From Massilia terrae (GTDB lineage Bacteria; Pseudomonadota; Gammaproteobacteria; Burkholderiales; Burkholderiaceae_D), in contig NZ_JANUGU010000001.1 in the NCBI RefSeq assembly GCF_024753145.1, forward strand, positions 434,001 to 498,000: DNA of 64,000 nt, written 5' to 3'. Position 1 is the first letter of the stretch, and the number at the start of each line of letters is the position of its first letter. The translations under genes were made by a program, and so were the position numbers. The notes under the pieces were generated by a model. It did not search any database. It saw only the letters and a program-made list of their open reading frames with translations, and had not been told where the DNA came from. Shown piece after piece: positions 44,984 to 54,835 of this stretch.

Positions 44984-46023
44984 CGACCGTGCTGGTGGTG
45001 GACGATTCGAGCTCGGTGCGCGCGCTGCTCGTGCATATCCTTGGCGAAGCGCCGGGCCTGCAGGTGATCGGCGTCGCAAACGACGGCGAGGAGGCGGTGC
45101 GCATGGCGCACGAGCTCGCGCCGGACGTGATCACCATGGACCTGCACATGCCGCGCATGGACGGCTACGAGGCGATCCGCCGCATCATGCAGTCGTGCCC
45201 GACCCGCATCGTCGTGGTCAGCGGGGGCGAGGACCGCGCCGAGGTGGACGCCAGCTTCCGCGCGATCGAGGCCGGCGCGCTGGTGCTGGTGCGCCGTCCC
45301 TATGGTCCCGGCAATCCGGCTCACGAGTCGACCGCCGCCGCGCTGGTGCGCACGGTGCGCGCGATGGCCGAGGTGCGGGTGGTGCGTCGCTGGGCCGACA
45401 CGCGCCGTCCGGAAGCGCGCAAGCTGGGCGCGCAGCGGCGCCTGGTGGCGATCGGCGCGTCCACCGGCGGCCCGACCGTGCTGCGCGACATCTTGGCCGA
45501 GCTGCCGCCGGGTTTTCCGCTGCCGGTGGTGATCGTCCAGCACCTCGCGCCCGGCTTCACCCAGGGCCTGGCCGACTGGCTGTCCGGCGCCAGCGGCTAT
45601 CCGGTCGAGGTGCTGCAGGAGGGCACGCCGCTGGCGGCTGGGCGCGCCTACGTTGTTCCGGACGGGCGCCAGCCGGCGCTCGGTCCGGGGCCGAGCTGCA
45701 AGCTGCTGCACGCACCGCCGGAACACGGCATGTGCCCTTCGGTGTCACACCTGTTCCGCGCCATCGATCCCGAGCTGCGCGCGGCCACCGCCGCGGTCCT
45801 GCTGACCGGCATGGGCAAGGACGGCGCGGCGGAGCTCAAGCAGCTGCGCGAGCAGGGCGCGCTGACGATCGCCCAGGATCGCGCCAGTTCCGTCATCTAC
45901 GGCATGCCCGGCGAGGCGGTGCGCCTCGATGCCGCGATGCTGGTGCTGCAGCCGTCCGAGATCGGCAAGCTGCTGGCGCGGCTGCCCACGGAACCATTTC
46001 CATCTCCCGTTTCCCAAATTTGA
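44980..46023 (+). CDS. cheB: CheB methylesterase (WspF-like)
   Basis: 347 residues. The receiver has D54 (VITMDLHMPRMDGYEA). The CheB catalytic triad is visible: S161 (AIGASTGGP), H188 (VVIVQHLAPGFTQG) and D281 (LTGMGKDGA). It removes methyl groups from the receptor and opposes CheR; in Wsp, loss of WspF locks the array on. It starts in an ATGA overlap with cheA. The chemosensory half of the operon ends here, 13 nt before the c-di-GMP half begins. Confidence 0.95.
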   Translation: MTTVLVVDDSSSVRALLVHILGEAPGLQVIGVANDGEEAVRMAHELAPDVITMDLHMPRMDGYEAIRRIMQSCPTRIVVVSGGEDRAEVDASFRAIEAGALVLVRRPYGPGNPAHESTAAALVRTVRAMAEVRVVRRWADTRRPEARKLGAQRRLVAIGASTGGPTVLRDILAELPPGFPLPVVIVQHLAPGFTQGLADWLSGASGYPVEVLQEGTPLAAGRAYVVPDGRQPALGPGPSCKLLHAPPEHGMCPSVSHLFRAIDPELRAATAAVLLTGMGKDGAAELKQLREQGALTIAQDRASSVIYGMPGEAVRLDAAMLVLQPSEIGKLLARLPTEPFPSPVSQI

Positions 46024-46036
46024 CAAGAACATAGCA

Positions 46037-49000
46037 ATGACCCCACAAAGCGAAACCACGCCGATCGAAATCCTGGTGGTGGAAGACAGCGCCACCCAGG
46101 CCCGCCAGCTGGCGCGGCTACTGCAGGGCGACGGCGGCTACCGGGTCCGGATCGCCGTCGACGGACTGGCTGGCCTGACCGAGGCGCGCCGCTCGGCGCC
46201 GACCCTGATCGTCGCCGACATCTCGATGCCGAACATGGACGGCTTCGAGATGTGCAAGGAGATCAAGAAGGATCCGGCCCTGTGCGACATCCCGGTGATC
46301 CTGCTGACGTCCCTCACCAGCCTGTACGACGTGATCAAGGGCCTGGACTGCGGCGCCGACAACTTCATCCGCAAGCCCTACGAGCCGGACTACCTGCTGG
46401 GCCGCATCCGCTTCATCCTGGCCAACCGCGCGCTGCGCAGCAACGAGCGGGTGCAGCTGGGGATGCAGGTCAACCTCGGCGGCCACACCCACTTCATCAC
46501 GGCCGAGCGCCAGCAGATCTTCGACCTGCTGATCTCGACCTACGAAGAAGCGATCCACATGACGGAGCAGCTGCGCGAGCAGCAGGAGCGCATCGCCCAC
46601 TCCTACCAGTCGCTGGAGGGCCTGTACCGGGTGGCCGAGGCGCTCAACCCGGTGCTGCCGGAACGGAAGGTGGCGGAGCTGGCGCTCGACCGCGTGCTCG
46701 ACCTGCCGGGAGTGAGAGCGGCATCCATCACGCTGTTCGACCATGAGGGCGGCCCGCGTTTCGCGGTGGCGGCAGACGCCGCCGGCGATCCGGTCGCGCC
46801 CTGCGCCTGCGTGGCCGGCAACTCGCCGGCGCTGGAGACCGGGCCGCAGACCGGCGACTGGGACGGTCGGCCATGTGTGCGTATCCCGCTTGCGGCCGGT
46901 GGCCATTGCCGCGGCATGATGTGCCTGCTCGTTGGGGACGGCGAACCGGGCGACGACGACCGCCAGGTGATGGAAACGGTCGGCAGCCAGATCGCGGTCG
47001 CAGTCGAGCGCGCCCACCTGTACGGGCATATGGAGGGCCTGGTCGAGGAACGCACCGCGGCGCTCGAATCGGAGCGCGCGCTGCTGTCGGCGGTGGTGAA
47101 CACCAGCGGCGCGCTGGTCTGCGTGCTGGATGGCCAGGGCATCATCAAGCTGTTCAACCCGGCCGCCGAGCAGCGCTCCGGCTGGCGCGCGGAAGAGGTG
47201 CTGGGACGCGAGTTCCGCGAATTCTTCCGGCGCGCCGACAACGGCCCGATCCTGGCCGAGCGCGCGCCCGGCGATTCGCGGCCGGTGCAGCAAAGCGGCG
47301 AATGGCTGGCGCGCGACGGCAGCGTGCGCAAGGTGATCTGGTCCACCACCTGGCTGCGCCAGCCAGACGGCACGGTTCAATACGTGGTCACCACCGGCAT
47401 GGACGTGACCGACTTGCACCGCGCCGAGGAGCGCCTGAGCTACCTGAACAACTTCGACCAGGAGACTGGCCTGCCCAACCAGGTCCTGCTGCGCGACCGC
47501 GTACGCCAGATGCAGGCGCGGGTGGTGGAAGGGCGGCAGGTGCTGGGCTTCATGCTGCTCAGCCTCTCGCGGCTGGTGGTGATCAAGGCCAGCCTCGGGC
47601 TGGAGGCCGAGCAGGAACTGCTGCGCCAGGCGGCCGGGCGCCTGACCGGGCTGGTGGAGGGCGACCTCACCGTGGCGCGAGCCGGCGAACGCACCTTCGC
47701 GATCGCGGCGCTGCGTTCCAACGAGGCCGAACTGGCCACGCTGGCGCACCAGGTGCTGGAGGCGATGGACCAGCCCTTCGATTACCACGGCGAGCAGCTG
47801 CACCTCGACCCCTATCTCGGCATCGCCCTATACCCTAACGACGGCAACGACTACGACGGCATCGCCCAGGGCGCCGAAGCGGCCCTGCAGCGCGTCCAGG
47901 AACGCCGCGCCGAACGCTACGCCTTCTACCGGCCCGACCTGAACGAGGGCATGTACGAGCGCTTCCGCATCGAGAGCGCGCTGCGGCGCGCGCTCGAGCG
48001 CGATGAGCTGGTGGTGTACTACCAGCCGCAGGCCAGCCTGTCGACCGGCGCCATCGTCGGCTTCGAGGCGCTGCTGCGCTGGCAGCATCCGGAGCATGGC
48101 CTGATCGGGCCGGGCCGCTTCATCGGACTGGCCGAGGAGACCGGCCTGATCCTGCCGATCGGCGAATGGGTGCTGCGCCAGGCCTGCGAACAGAGCTGCG
48201 CCTGGCAGCGCGCTGGCCTGTCGGCGGTGCCGGTGTCGGTCAACCTGTCGGCGCGCCAGTTCTCCGAGCAGATCGTCGACACCGTCGGCCGCATCCTGGC
48301 CGAGACCGGCCTCGACCCGACCCTGCTCGAGCTGGAGCTGACCGAGAGCGCGTCGATGGAGGATCCGCAAAAGACCTTCGACATCCTGCGCAAGCTGAAG
48401 GACATGGGGGTGCGCCTCGCGATCGACGATTTCGGCACCGGCTACTCGAACCTGAACTACCTGAAGCGCTTCCCGGTGGACCGCCTCAAGCTCGACCAGT
48501 CCTTCGTGCGCGACATCATCTCCGACCCCGACGACCTGGCGATCTCGCGCGCCGTGATCGCGATGGCGCATGGGCTGCGCCTGGACGTGATCGCGGAAGG
48601 CGTCGAGACCGAAGGGCAACTGGCCCTGCTGGCGCAGAACGGCTGCGACGAGATCCAGGGCTACCTGTTCGGCCGGCCGGTGGCGGCGGACGCCTGCGCG
48701 CGCATGCTGCGCGAGGAGAAATCGCTGGCGCTGGACAAGCTGATGCCGCAGCCGTACCAGCGCACGCTGCTATACGTCGACGACGAGGTCAACCTGCTGG
48801 CGGCGGTGCGGCGCGCGCTGCGCCACACCGGCTACCGGGTGCTGGTGGCCAACGGCGCCGACAAGGCCTTCGAGATCCTGGCCACCACCGAGGCCGGCGT
48901 GATCCTGTGCGACCAGCGCATGCGCGGCCTGAGCGGCACCGAGTTCCTGGCGCGGGTCAAGCAGATGTACCCGGACGCGGTGCGCATCGTGCTGTCCGGT

Positions 49001-49159
49001 TACACCGACCTGCAGTCGGTCACCGAGGCCGTGAACCGCGGCGCGATCTTCAAGTTCCTGACCAAGCCCTGGATGGAGGAGGAGCTGGCGACGGCGGTGC
49101 GTGACGCGTTCGCCGAATTCGAGTCGAAACGGCCGGCGCCCGCCGCTGCGCTCGCATAG
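46037..49159 (+). CDS. REC-GAF-PAS-GGDEF(degenerate)-EAL-REC protein, predicted c-di-GMP phosphodiesterase
   Basis: 1040 residues, no TM. REC1 about 10-125 (D61), coil 150-190, GAF about 195-330, PAS about 345-460, GGDEF-like about 470-620, EAL about 640-885, REC2 about 910-1025 (D959, K1010). The GGDEF motif is replaced by GERTF (550-554), so cyclase activity is unlikely. The EAL domain keeps E677, N736, E767, D797/D798, K818, E854 and Q874, so it should be active. It takes the place of the WspR cyclase in the operon. Two receivers of different type, one at each end, imply input from both CheA and a second kinase. Confidence 0.9.
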   Translation: MTPQSETTPIEILVVEDSATQARQLARLLQGDGGYRVRIAVDGLAGLTEARRSAPTLIVADISMPNMDGFEMCKEIKKDPALCDIPVILLTSLTSLYDVIKGLDCGADNFIRKPYEPDYLLGRIRFILANRALRSNERVQLGMQVNLGGHTHFITAERQQIFDLLISTYEEAIHMTEQLREQQERIAHSYQSLEGLYRVAEALNPVLPERKVAELALDRVLDLPGVRAASITLFDHEGGPRFAVAADAAGDPVAPCACVAGNSPALETGPQTGDWDGRPCVRIPLAAGGHCRGMMCLLVGDGEPGDDDRQVMETVGSQIAVAVERAHLYGHMEGLVEERTAALESERALLSAVVNTSGALVCVLDGQGIIKLFNPAAEQRSGWRAEEVLGREFREFFRRADNGPILAERAPGDSRPVQQSGEWLARDGSVRKVIWSTTWLRQPDGTVQYVVTTGMDVTDLHRAEERLSYLNNFDQETGLPNQVLLRDRVRQMQARVVEGRQVLGFMLLSLSRLVVIKASLGLEAEQELLRQAAGRLTGLVEGDLTVARAGERTFAIAALRSNEAELATLAHQVLEAMDQPFDYHGEQLHLDPYLGIALYPNDGNDYDGIAQGAEAALQRVQERRAERYAFYRPDLNEGMYERFRIESALRRALERDELVVYYQPQASLSTGAIVGFEALLRWQHPEHGLIGPGRFIGLAEETGLILPIGEWVLRQACEQSCAWQRAGLSAVPVSVNLSARQFSEQIVDTVGRILAETGLDPTLLELELTESASMEDPQKTFDILRKLKDMGVRLAIDDFGTGYSNLNYLKRFPVDRLKLDQSFVRDIISDPDDLAISRAVIAMAHGLRLDVIAEGVETEGQLALLAQNGCDEIQGYLFGRPVAADACARMLREEKSLALDKLMPQPYQRTLLYVDDEVNLLAAVRRALRHTGYRVLVANGADKAFEILATTEAGVILCDQRMRGLSGTEFLARVKQMYPDAVRIVLSGYTDLQSVTEAVNRGAIFKFLTKPWMEEELATAVRDAFAEFESKRPAPAAALA

Positions 49160-52100
49160 TGAAGATGGTTCACGCGGCACGGGAAGCGCTGCGCCGCCTG
49201 GGCGCGCGGCTGGGCCAGGGGCCGGCGGTGATCACGCTGGTCGCGGGCCTGGCGGTGACGGTCGGCCTGACCGTGGCGATCCGCTCGCTCGAGCAGCAGC
49301 GCATCCGCAATGAGTTCGAGCGCGAGGCGTCGATCCGCATCGGCGAGGTGCGCGAAGGACTGGATGACGTGATGGGCGAACTGGCCGGCATCAGCCGCCT
49401 GGTGGAGGCGGTGCCGCAGTTACAGCGCGCCCAGTTCGACGCCTACGCCAGGCCGGTGCTGGACGCGATGCCGCAGGTCGCGCTGCTGGCCTGGCAGCCC
49501 GTCCCGGCCGGGGACGGGGCCGACTACGCGGTGGCGCGCGCCGGCGTTGTTCACCTGGCGGGGCTGGATGGCGCCGCGCGCGCCGACCAGGACCAGGCCG
49601 CGCGCCAGGCCTGTGCGAGCGGCAAGGCGGTGATGACCGGCCGCCAGCAGGTGCGGCTTGGGACGCGCGAGCGGCCCGGCTTCCTGGTGTTCAGGCCCGT
49701 GTACCGCGACGCCGCCGCGCCGCTCCATCCGTCCTGCGAACAGGTCGAGGGCTACACCGTGGCCGCGGTCGATGCCGCCAAACTGGTGGAACAGGCGCTC
49801 GCCGAGCTGCGGCTGGGGGCCGATTCGGGCCTGGATGTCGAGGTCTACCAGGACCGGGACGCCAACCCGGCGGCGCTGGTGTACGGGCGCCGCGATCCGC
49901 CGCGGGAGGCGCCGCTGGCCGGCGTGTGGGGCGTGCAGGCGCGCCACATGGCGTCCTCGTTCGAGGTGGGCGGGCGGCCGTGGCATGTGGTGGTGCGGGG
50001 CGCGCCCGAGCCGCTGCTGGCGCACAGCCTCGGTTCCTTCCTGATGTTCCTGCTGGGGAGCGGCGGCAGCCTGCTGGCGGCCGCCAGCGTCGGCTCGCTC
50101 AGCGTGCGCGAGCGCGGGGTGGCGCGCCTGGTGCGCGAGCGCACTGCCGCGCTGACCCAGGCCAACGCCTCGCTGCAGCTGCAGCGGCAGGCGATCGAGG
50201 CTTGCATCAACGGCATCGTCATCGCCCGCGCCGAGGGCGGCGGCGTGATCGAATACGTGAACCCTGCATTCGAGCGCCTGACCGGCTATGGCCACGCCGA
50301 AGTGCTGGGACGCGGCCTGGACGTGCTGTGCGGCGGCGACGCCGGCGCGCCCGGCGCCGCCGAGCTGCAGGAGCTGGTGCGCGAACAGCGCGAAGGCAAT
50401 GTGGTGCTGCGCACACGCCGCAAGGACGGCGCCGAGCTCTGGTTCTCCGCCCATATAGCGCCATGCCGCGACGCTGCCGGCGCGGTGCGCCATTTCGTGG
50501 TGGCCCATTACGACGTGACCGACAAGCGCGGCTACGAGGCCGAGCTGCACCACCAGGCCACCCACGACACCCTGACCGGGCTGGCCAACCGCGCGCTGCT
50601 GGCCGAACGCCTGCGCCAGGAGGTGGCGGCGGCCGCGCGCCACGGCTACGCCTTGTGGGTGCTGTTCGTGGACCTCGACCGCTTCAAGCAGGTCAACGAC
50701 AGCCTCGGCCACCAGGCCGGCGACGAGCTGCTGCGCACGGTGGCGCAGCGCCTGTCGGCGGCGGTGCGGCCGGAAGACACGGTGGCGCGGCCGGGCGGCG
50801 ACGAGTTCGTGCTGGTGCTGGCCGAGCGCGGCGACGGCCACCTGTCGGTCGGCATGGTCGGACGTATCATGGACGCGGTCGCGCGCCCGGTGGCGGTGCA
50901 GGGCAACGAGTGCTTCATCAACGCCAGCATCGGCATCGCCTGCTTCCCGCAGGACGGCGGCGATCCGGAAGCGCTGATCGCCTGCGCCGACATGGCCATG
51001 TACCGCGCCAAGGAGCTTGGCCGCAACAACTACCAGTTCTTCCTGCCGGAGATGAACGACGAGGCGCAGCAGCGGCTGCGCACCGAGCGCGCGCTGCGCC
51101 ACGCGATCGAGCGCGGCGAGTTCGAACTCTACTACCAGGCCCAGCTCGACCTCCAGACCGGGCGCGTGGCCGGGGCCGAGGCGCTGCTGCGCTGGCGCCA
51201 TCCGGAACTGGGCCTGCTGGAGTCGGAGCGCTTCATGCCGGTGGCGGAGGACACCGGGCTGGCCCTGCCGATCGGCGCCTGGGCCATGCGCGCCGCCTGC
51301 GCCCAGGTGTGCGCCTGGCAGCAGGCCGGACACGCAGAACTGCGGCTTGCGCTCGACATCGGCGCTCGCCAGTTCAAGGAGCCGGACCTGCTGGCGCATG
51401 TCACCCGGGTGCTGGACGAGACCGGGCTGGCGCCGGCCCGGCTCGAGTTGGAGCTCACCGAACGGATGGTGATGCCCGACGCCGAACGCGCGGTGGCGGT
51501 GCTGGACGGCCTGCGCGCGCTGGGCGTCTCCATCGCGCTGGACGAATTCGGCACCGGCTATTCCAGCCTTGCCCAGCTGCGCCGCTTCCCGCTGGACGCG
51601 CTCAAGATTGCCCCATCCTTCGTGAGCGCCCTGTCGCAGCAGGGCAACGGGGCGGCCATCCCGGACGCGATCATCGCGCTGGCGCACAACCTGGGGATGC
51701 GGGTGGTGGCCGAAGGGGTCGACACCGAGGCCCAGTGCGTGCAGCTGGCGTCCGGCATGTGCGACGAGGTCCAGGGCGCGGTCTACAGCCAAGCGCTCGA
51801 CGCCGCGGCCTTCGGCGAGCTGCTGGCCGGCGGGCGCGCCTTGCCCGGGCACCTGCTGCGCATGCAGAAGCGCGAGCGCACGCTGCTGCTGGTGGACGAC
51901 GAGCCGAACATCCTGGCCGCGCTCAAGCGCCAGTTGCGCGGCGCCGGCCTGCGCATCCTGACCGCGCCGGGTGGCAAGGAAGGCCTGGAACTGCTGGCGG
52001 CCGAGCAGGTGGACGTGATCGTGTCCGACCAGCGCATGCCGGGCATGACCGGGGTCGAGTTCCTGCGCGCGGTGAAGCACTCGCATCCCGACACGGTGCG

Positions 52101-52683
52101 CATGGTGCTGTCCGGCTTCACCGAGCTGCAGTCGGTGACGGACGCCGTCAACGAGGGCGCGATCTACAAATTCCTGACCAAGCCCTGGGACGACACCCAG
52201 ATGCGGGCCCATATCCTGGAGGCCTTCCGGCAAAAGGAGATGGCCGACGAGAACCGCCGCCTCGACCTCGAGGTGCGCACCGCCAACCAGCACCTGGCCC
52301 AGGCCAACCGCCAGCTCGAGGAGGTGCTGCGCCAGCAGCAGGAGCAGATCAGCCACACCGGCACCTCGCTGGCGATCGTGCGCGAGGCGCTGCAGCACGT
52401 GCCGTTGCCGATCCTCGGGCTGGACGAGGAGCAGGCGGTGGCTTTCGCCAACCTGGCGGCGCAGGCGCTGTTCCGCGACGCCGGCGAACTGCTCGGCAGT
52501 CCCGCCGAATGGGTCATGCCGGAGCTGCTCTCAATCGAGGAGGGCAGCCCGCGCCTGCTGGAGGTCGGCGGCGCGCGCTTCCGGATCGCGGCCCACGGCA
52601 TGGGCCGTGGCACCAGTGCCCGCGGCACCCTCATGATTTTCAATCCGGCAGGGCCGGACCAACAACAAGGAACATCGCCATGA
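49159..52683 (+). CDS. Membrane CHASE-PAS-GGDEF-EAL(degenerate)-REC-PAS protein, predicted diguanylate cyclase
   Basis: 1174 residues. Its GTG start overlaps the previous stop by one base. TM1 about 24-41, CHASE-like periplasmic domain about 45-285, TM2 about 290-312, PAS about 340-455, GGDEF about 460-625 with intact GGDEF (546-550) and an I-site RPED (537-540) five residues before it. The EAL domain has E674 but D733 for Asn, E796 for the second Asp, A818 for the Asp after KI, and no GYLFGRP-like segment, so it is probably inactive. A receiver (about 907-1025, D957, K1008), coiled coil and PAS-like C-terminus follow. Activity is predicted as cyclase with product inhibition. Confidence 0.9.
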   Translation: MKMVHAAREALRRLGARLGQGPAVITLVAGLAVTVGLTVAIRSLEQQRIRNEFEREASIRIGEVREGLDDVMGELAGISRLVEAVPQLQRAQFDAYARPVLDAMPQVALLAWQPVPAGDGADYAVARAGVVHLAGLDGAARADQDQAARQACASGKAVMTGRQQVRLGTRERPGFLVFRPVYRDAAAPLHPSCEQVEGYTVAAVDAAKLVEQALAELRLGADSGLDVEVYQDRDANPAALVYGRRDPPREAPLAGVWGVQARHMASSFEVGGRPWHVVVRGAPEPLLAHSLGSFLMFLLGSGGSLLAAASVGSLSVRERGVARLVRERTAALTQANASLQLQRQAIEACINGIVIARAEGGGVIEYVNPAFERLTGYGHAEVLGRGLDVLCGGDAGAPGAAELQELVREQREGNVVLRTRRKDGAELWFSAHIAPCRDAAGAVRHFVVAHYDVTDKRGYEAELHHQATHDTLTGLANRALLAERLRQEVAAAARHGYALWVLFVDLDRFKQVNDSLGHQAGDELLRTVAQRLSAAVRPEDTVARPGGDEFVLVLAERGDGHLSVGMVGRIMDAVARPVAVQGNECFINASIGIACFPQDGGDPEALIACADMAMYRAKELGRNNYQFFLPEMNDEAQQRLRTERALRHAIERGEFELYYQAQLDLQTGRVAGAEALLRWRHPELGLLESERFMPVAEDTGLALPIGAWAMRAACAQVCAWQQAGHAELRLALDIGARQFKEPDLLAHVTRVLDETGLAPARLELELTERMVMPDAERAVAVLDGLRALGVSIALDEFGTGYSSLAQLRRFPLDALKIAPSFVSALSQQGNGAAIPDAIIALAHNLGMRVVAEGVDTEAQCVQLASGMCDEVQGAVYSQALDAAAFGELLAGGRALPGHLLRMQKRERTLLLVDDEPNILAALKRQLRGAGLRILTAPGGKEGLELLAAEQVDVIVSDQRMPGMTGVEFLRAVKHSHPDTVRMVLSGFTELQSVTDAVNEGAIYKFLTKPWDDTQMRAHILEAFRQKEMADENRRLDLEVRTANQHLAQANRQLEEVLRQQQEQISHTGTSLAIVREALQHVPLPILGLDEEQAVAFANLAAQALFRDAGELLGSPAEWVMPELLSIEEGSPRLLEVGGARFRIAAHGMGRGTSARGTLMIFNPAGPDQQQGTSP

Positions 52684-53000
52684 TTGGCAAGTACAAGCAG
52701 GTCGCGATCGACGACGCCGGCGCCGGGATGGTGCTGGCCGACGAAGTCTGCGACCACCAAGGGAAGGTGCTGCTGGCAAAGGGCGCCACGTTGTCGGACA
52801 CCTTGCTGGTGGCGTTGCGGCGGCGCGGCGTGGAGAGCGTGCGGATCGAGGACGGCGGCATCTCCGCGGAAGAGCTGGAGGCCGAACGCGAGCGCGTCGC
52901 CGCGCGCCTGGCGCAGCTGTTTCGCAAGCCGCACGGCGGCGCCGCCGACGCGCTGCTGCGCGCGCAGGTCGAGGCCTACCGCGCGGGGCAGCTTCAATGA
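52680..53000 (+). CDS. Stand-alone DUF3391-like mini-domain protein
   Basis: 106 residues, in ATGA overlaps with both neighbours. Residues 1-58 (VAIDDAGAGMVLADEVCDHQGKVLLAK) have the xGM...D...G..LL pattern of the small domain that often precedes HD-GYP or HDOD domains; the rest is a basic helix. The same pattern recurs at the C-terminus of the HD-GYP-like protein encoded at 54832 (ELRPGMRTTRDLVRRDGSLLL). It may be a detached regulatory module for that protein or for the HDOD protein next to it. I know of no assigned function. Confidence 0.75.
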   Translation: MIGKYKQVAIDDAGAGMVLADEVCDHQGKVLLAKGATLSDTLLVALRRRGVESVRIEDGGISAEELEAERERVAARLAQLFRKPHGGAADALLRAQVEAYRAGQLQ

Positions 53001-53845
53001 ACACGCTCACGCTCGAACAGGTGGTGGCCAAGGTGCGCGACCTGCCCTCGCTGCCCTCGGTGGTGGTGCAGCTGATCCGCACCTTCGGCCAGGCCGACGT
53101 TGCCGTGGCCGAGCTGTCCGCGCAGATCGCGAAGGACCAGGCCTTGGCTGCCAAGACCCTGAGGCTGGCAAATTCCTCGTTCTACGGCCTGCAAAGCCGG
53201 GTGCGCACGATCGACCAGGCGATCACTGTGCTCGGTTTCGACAGCGTGCGCGCGCTGGTGACGTCGGCCGGCATCGTCGGCCAGTTCGGCGCCGGTTCGC
53301 ACGGCGGACTCGATTTCACCGCCTTCTGGCGCCACGCGGTCGGCACCGCGCTGTGCGCCAAGAGTGTGGCGCGGCTGGCCGGTAGCAGCCAGGAGTATGC
53401 CTTCGTGTCCGGCCTGCTGCACGATATCGGCCGGCTGGTGCTGGCCACCCGCTTCCCGGACGAATACGCGGCGGCGCTGGCCTTGCAAGGCGAGGAAGAC
53501 TGCGAGCCGTCGCACGCGGAGCGCCAGGTGCTGGGCCTGGATCACGCCGTGGTCGGGCGCGCGCTGGCCCAGCACTGGAAGTTCCCGGAACTGATCCAGC
53601 GCGCGATCGGCAACCATCACGCGCCGATGCGCGACGATCTCGGCGGGATCGCGAGCGTGGTCCACGTGGCGAACGTGATCGTGCATGCGCTCGACCTGGA
53701 TGGCGACCCGGACGAGCTGGTGCCGCCGTTGGCGCAGGATGCCTGGGACAGCCTGGGCATCGAGGCGGCGGCCCTGCAGCGCGTGTTCGCCGAGACCGAA
53801 GCGGAATTCGAGCAAGCCTGCCAGATACTGACCGCGGGCGAATAG
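52997..53845 (+). CDS. HDOD-domain protein
   Basis: 282 residues. The HDOD signature is clear: LPSLPSVVVQLIRTFGQADVAVAELSAQIAKDQALAAKTLRLANSS region, AITVLGFDSVRALVTS, FWRHAVGTALCAKSVAR, FVSGLLHDIGRLVLA. HDOD domains are catalytically inactive HD relatives that act as signalling scaffolds in c-di-GMP, type IV pili and surface-behaviour pathways. It starts in an ATGA overlap and probably binds one of the neighbouring proteins. Confidence 0.93.
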   Translation: MNTLTLEQVVAKVRDLPSLPSVVVQLIRTFGQADVAVAELSAQIAKDQALAAKTLRLANSSFYGLQSRVRTIDQAITVLGFDSVRALVTSAGIVGQFGAGSHGGLDFTAFWRHAVGTALCAKSVARLAGSSQEYAFVSGLLHDIGRLVLATRFPDEYAAALALQGEEDCEPSHAERQVLGLDHAVVGRALAQHWKFPELIQRAIGNHHAPMRDDLGGIASVVHVANVIVHALDLDGDPDELVPPLAQDAWDSLGIEAAALQRVFAETEAEFEQACQILTAGE

Positions 53846-53854
53846 GAGGGTGCA

Positions 53855-54835
53855 ATGGACGATCGATCGGATGTGGGCAACCCCACCAAGGAACTGGAAC
53901 TGGCGCTGCAGCGGCTGGAGGACGATATCCGCAGGCGCGAGGCCGCCGAGGCCGAACTCACGCGCCGCAACAACGAGCTGACCGAGTTGAACCTGCGCCT
54001 GTCGATGGCACAGGAGCAGCTGGTGCAGTCCGAGAAGCTTGCTTCGATCGGCCAGCTGGCGGCCGGCGTGGCGCACGAGATCAACAACCCGATCGGCTAC
54101 GTGTTCTCGAATTTCGAGACGCTCGGCACGTATATCGCGCGCCTGCTGTCGATGCTGGAGGCCTACCAGCAGGCCGAATCCGGGATCGGCGACCGCGCCC
54201 TGCTTGAGAAGCTGCGAAAGCAGCGCGAGGAGATGGACATCGACTTCCTGATCGAGGATATCCCGCTGATGATGGACGAATCGCGCGAGGGCATCACCCG
54301 GGTGCGCAAGATCGTGCAGGACCTGAAGGACTTCTCGCGGGTGGACGCCAACCAGGAGTGGCAGTGGGCCGACCTGCATGCGGGGATCGACTCCACCCTC
54401 AACATCGTCAGCAACGAGGTCAAGTACAAGGCCGACGTGGTCAAGGAATACGGCGACATCCCGGAAATCGAGTGCCAGCCCTCGCACATCAACCAGGTCA
54501 TCATGAACATCGTGGTCAACGGCGCGCATGCGATTAACGCCGAACGCGGCATGATCACGATCCGTACCGGGCGCCAGGGCGAGGACCAGGTCTGGATCGA
54601 GATCTCGGACAACGGCGCCGGGATCCCCAAGGAGATCCAGTCGCGCATTTTCGATCCCTTCTTCACCACCAAGCCGATCGGCAGCGGCACCGGGCTCGGG
54701 CTGTCGCTGTCGTACGGGATCATCCAGAAGCACAACGGCCAGATCGAGGTGCAGAGCGAGCCGGGGCAGGGCACCACCTTCCGGATCACGCTGCCGGTGC
54801 GCCAGCAGGAAGGCGCCGCCGAGGAGCGGGCATGA
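53855..54835 (+). CDS. Soluble histidine kinase without sensor domain
   Basis: 326 residues. It begins with a coiled coil (about 12-60, ELELALQRLEDDIRRREAAEAEL) and goes directly into the kinase: H74 (GVAHEINNPIGYVFSN), N box IMNIVVNGAHAIN, G1 ISDNGAGIPK, F box FDPFFTTK, G2 GTGLGLSLSYG. No PAS, GAF or TM is present, so it probably reads the state of a partner protein through the coiled coil. It overlaps the HD-GYP-like gene by 4 nt. It is the natural phosphate donor for the four RpfG-like receivers in the operon, two of which follow it directly. Confidence 0.93.
   Translation: MDDRSDVGNPTKELELALQRLEDDIRRREAAEAELTRRNNELTELNLRLSMAQEQLVQSEKLASIGQLAAGVAHEINNPIGYVFSNFETLGTYIARLLSMLEAYQQAESGIGDRALLEKLRKQREEMDIDFLIEDIPLMMDESREGITRVRKIVQDLKDFSRVDANQEWQWADLHAGIDSTLNIVSNEVKYKADVVKEYGDIPEIECQPSHINQVIMNIVVNGAHAINAERGMITIRTGRQGEDQVWIEISDNGAGIPKEIQSRIFDPFFTTKPIGSGTGLGLSLSYGIIQKHNGQIEVQSEPGQGTTFRITLPVRQQEGAAEERA

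Noticed and set aside
49926..53000. Large plus-strand open frame that contains the mini-domain gene at its end
   Set aside because: Only its last 106 codons (from ATG 52680) look like a real protein; the rest is out of frame with the GGDEF-EAL gene.
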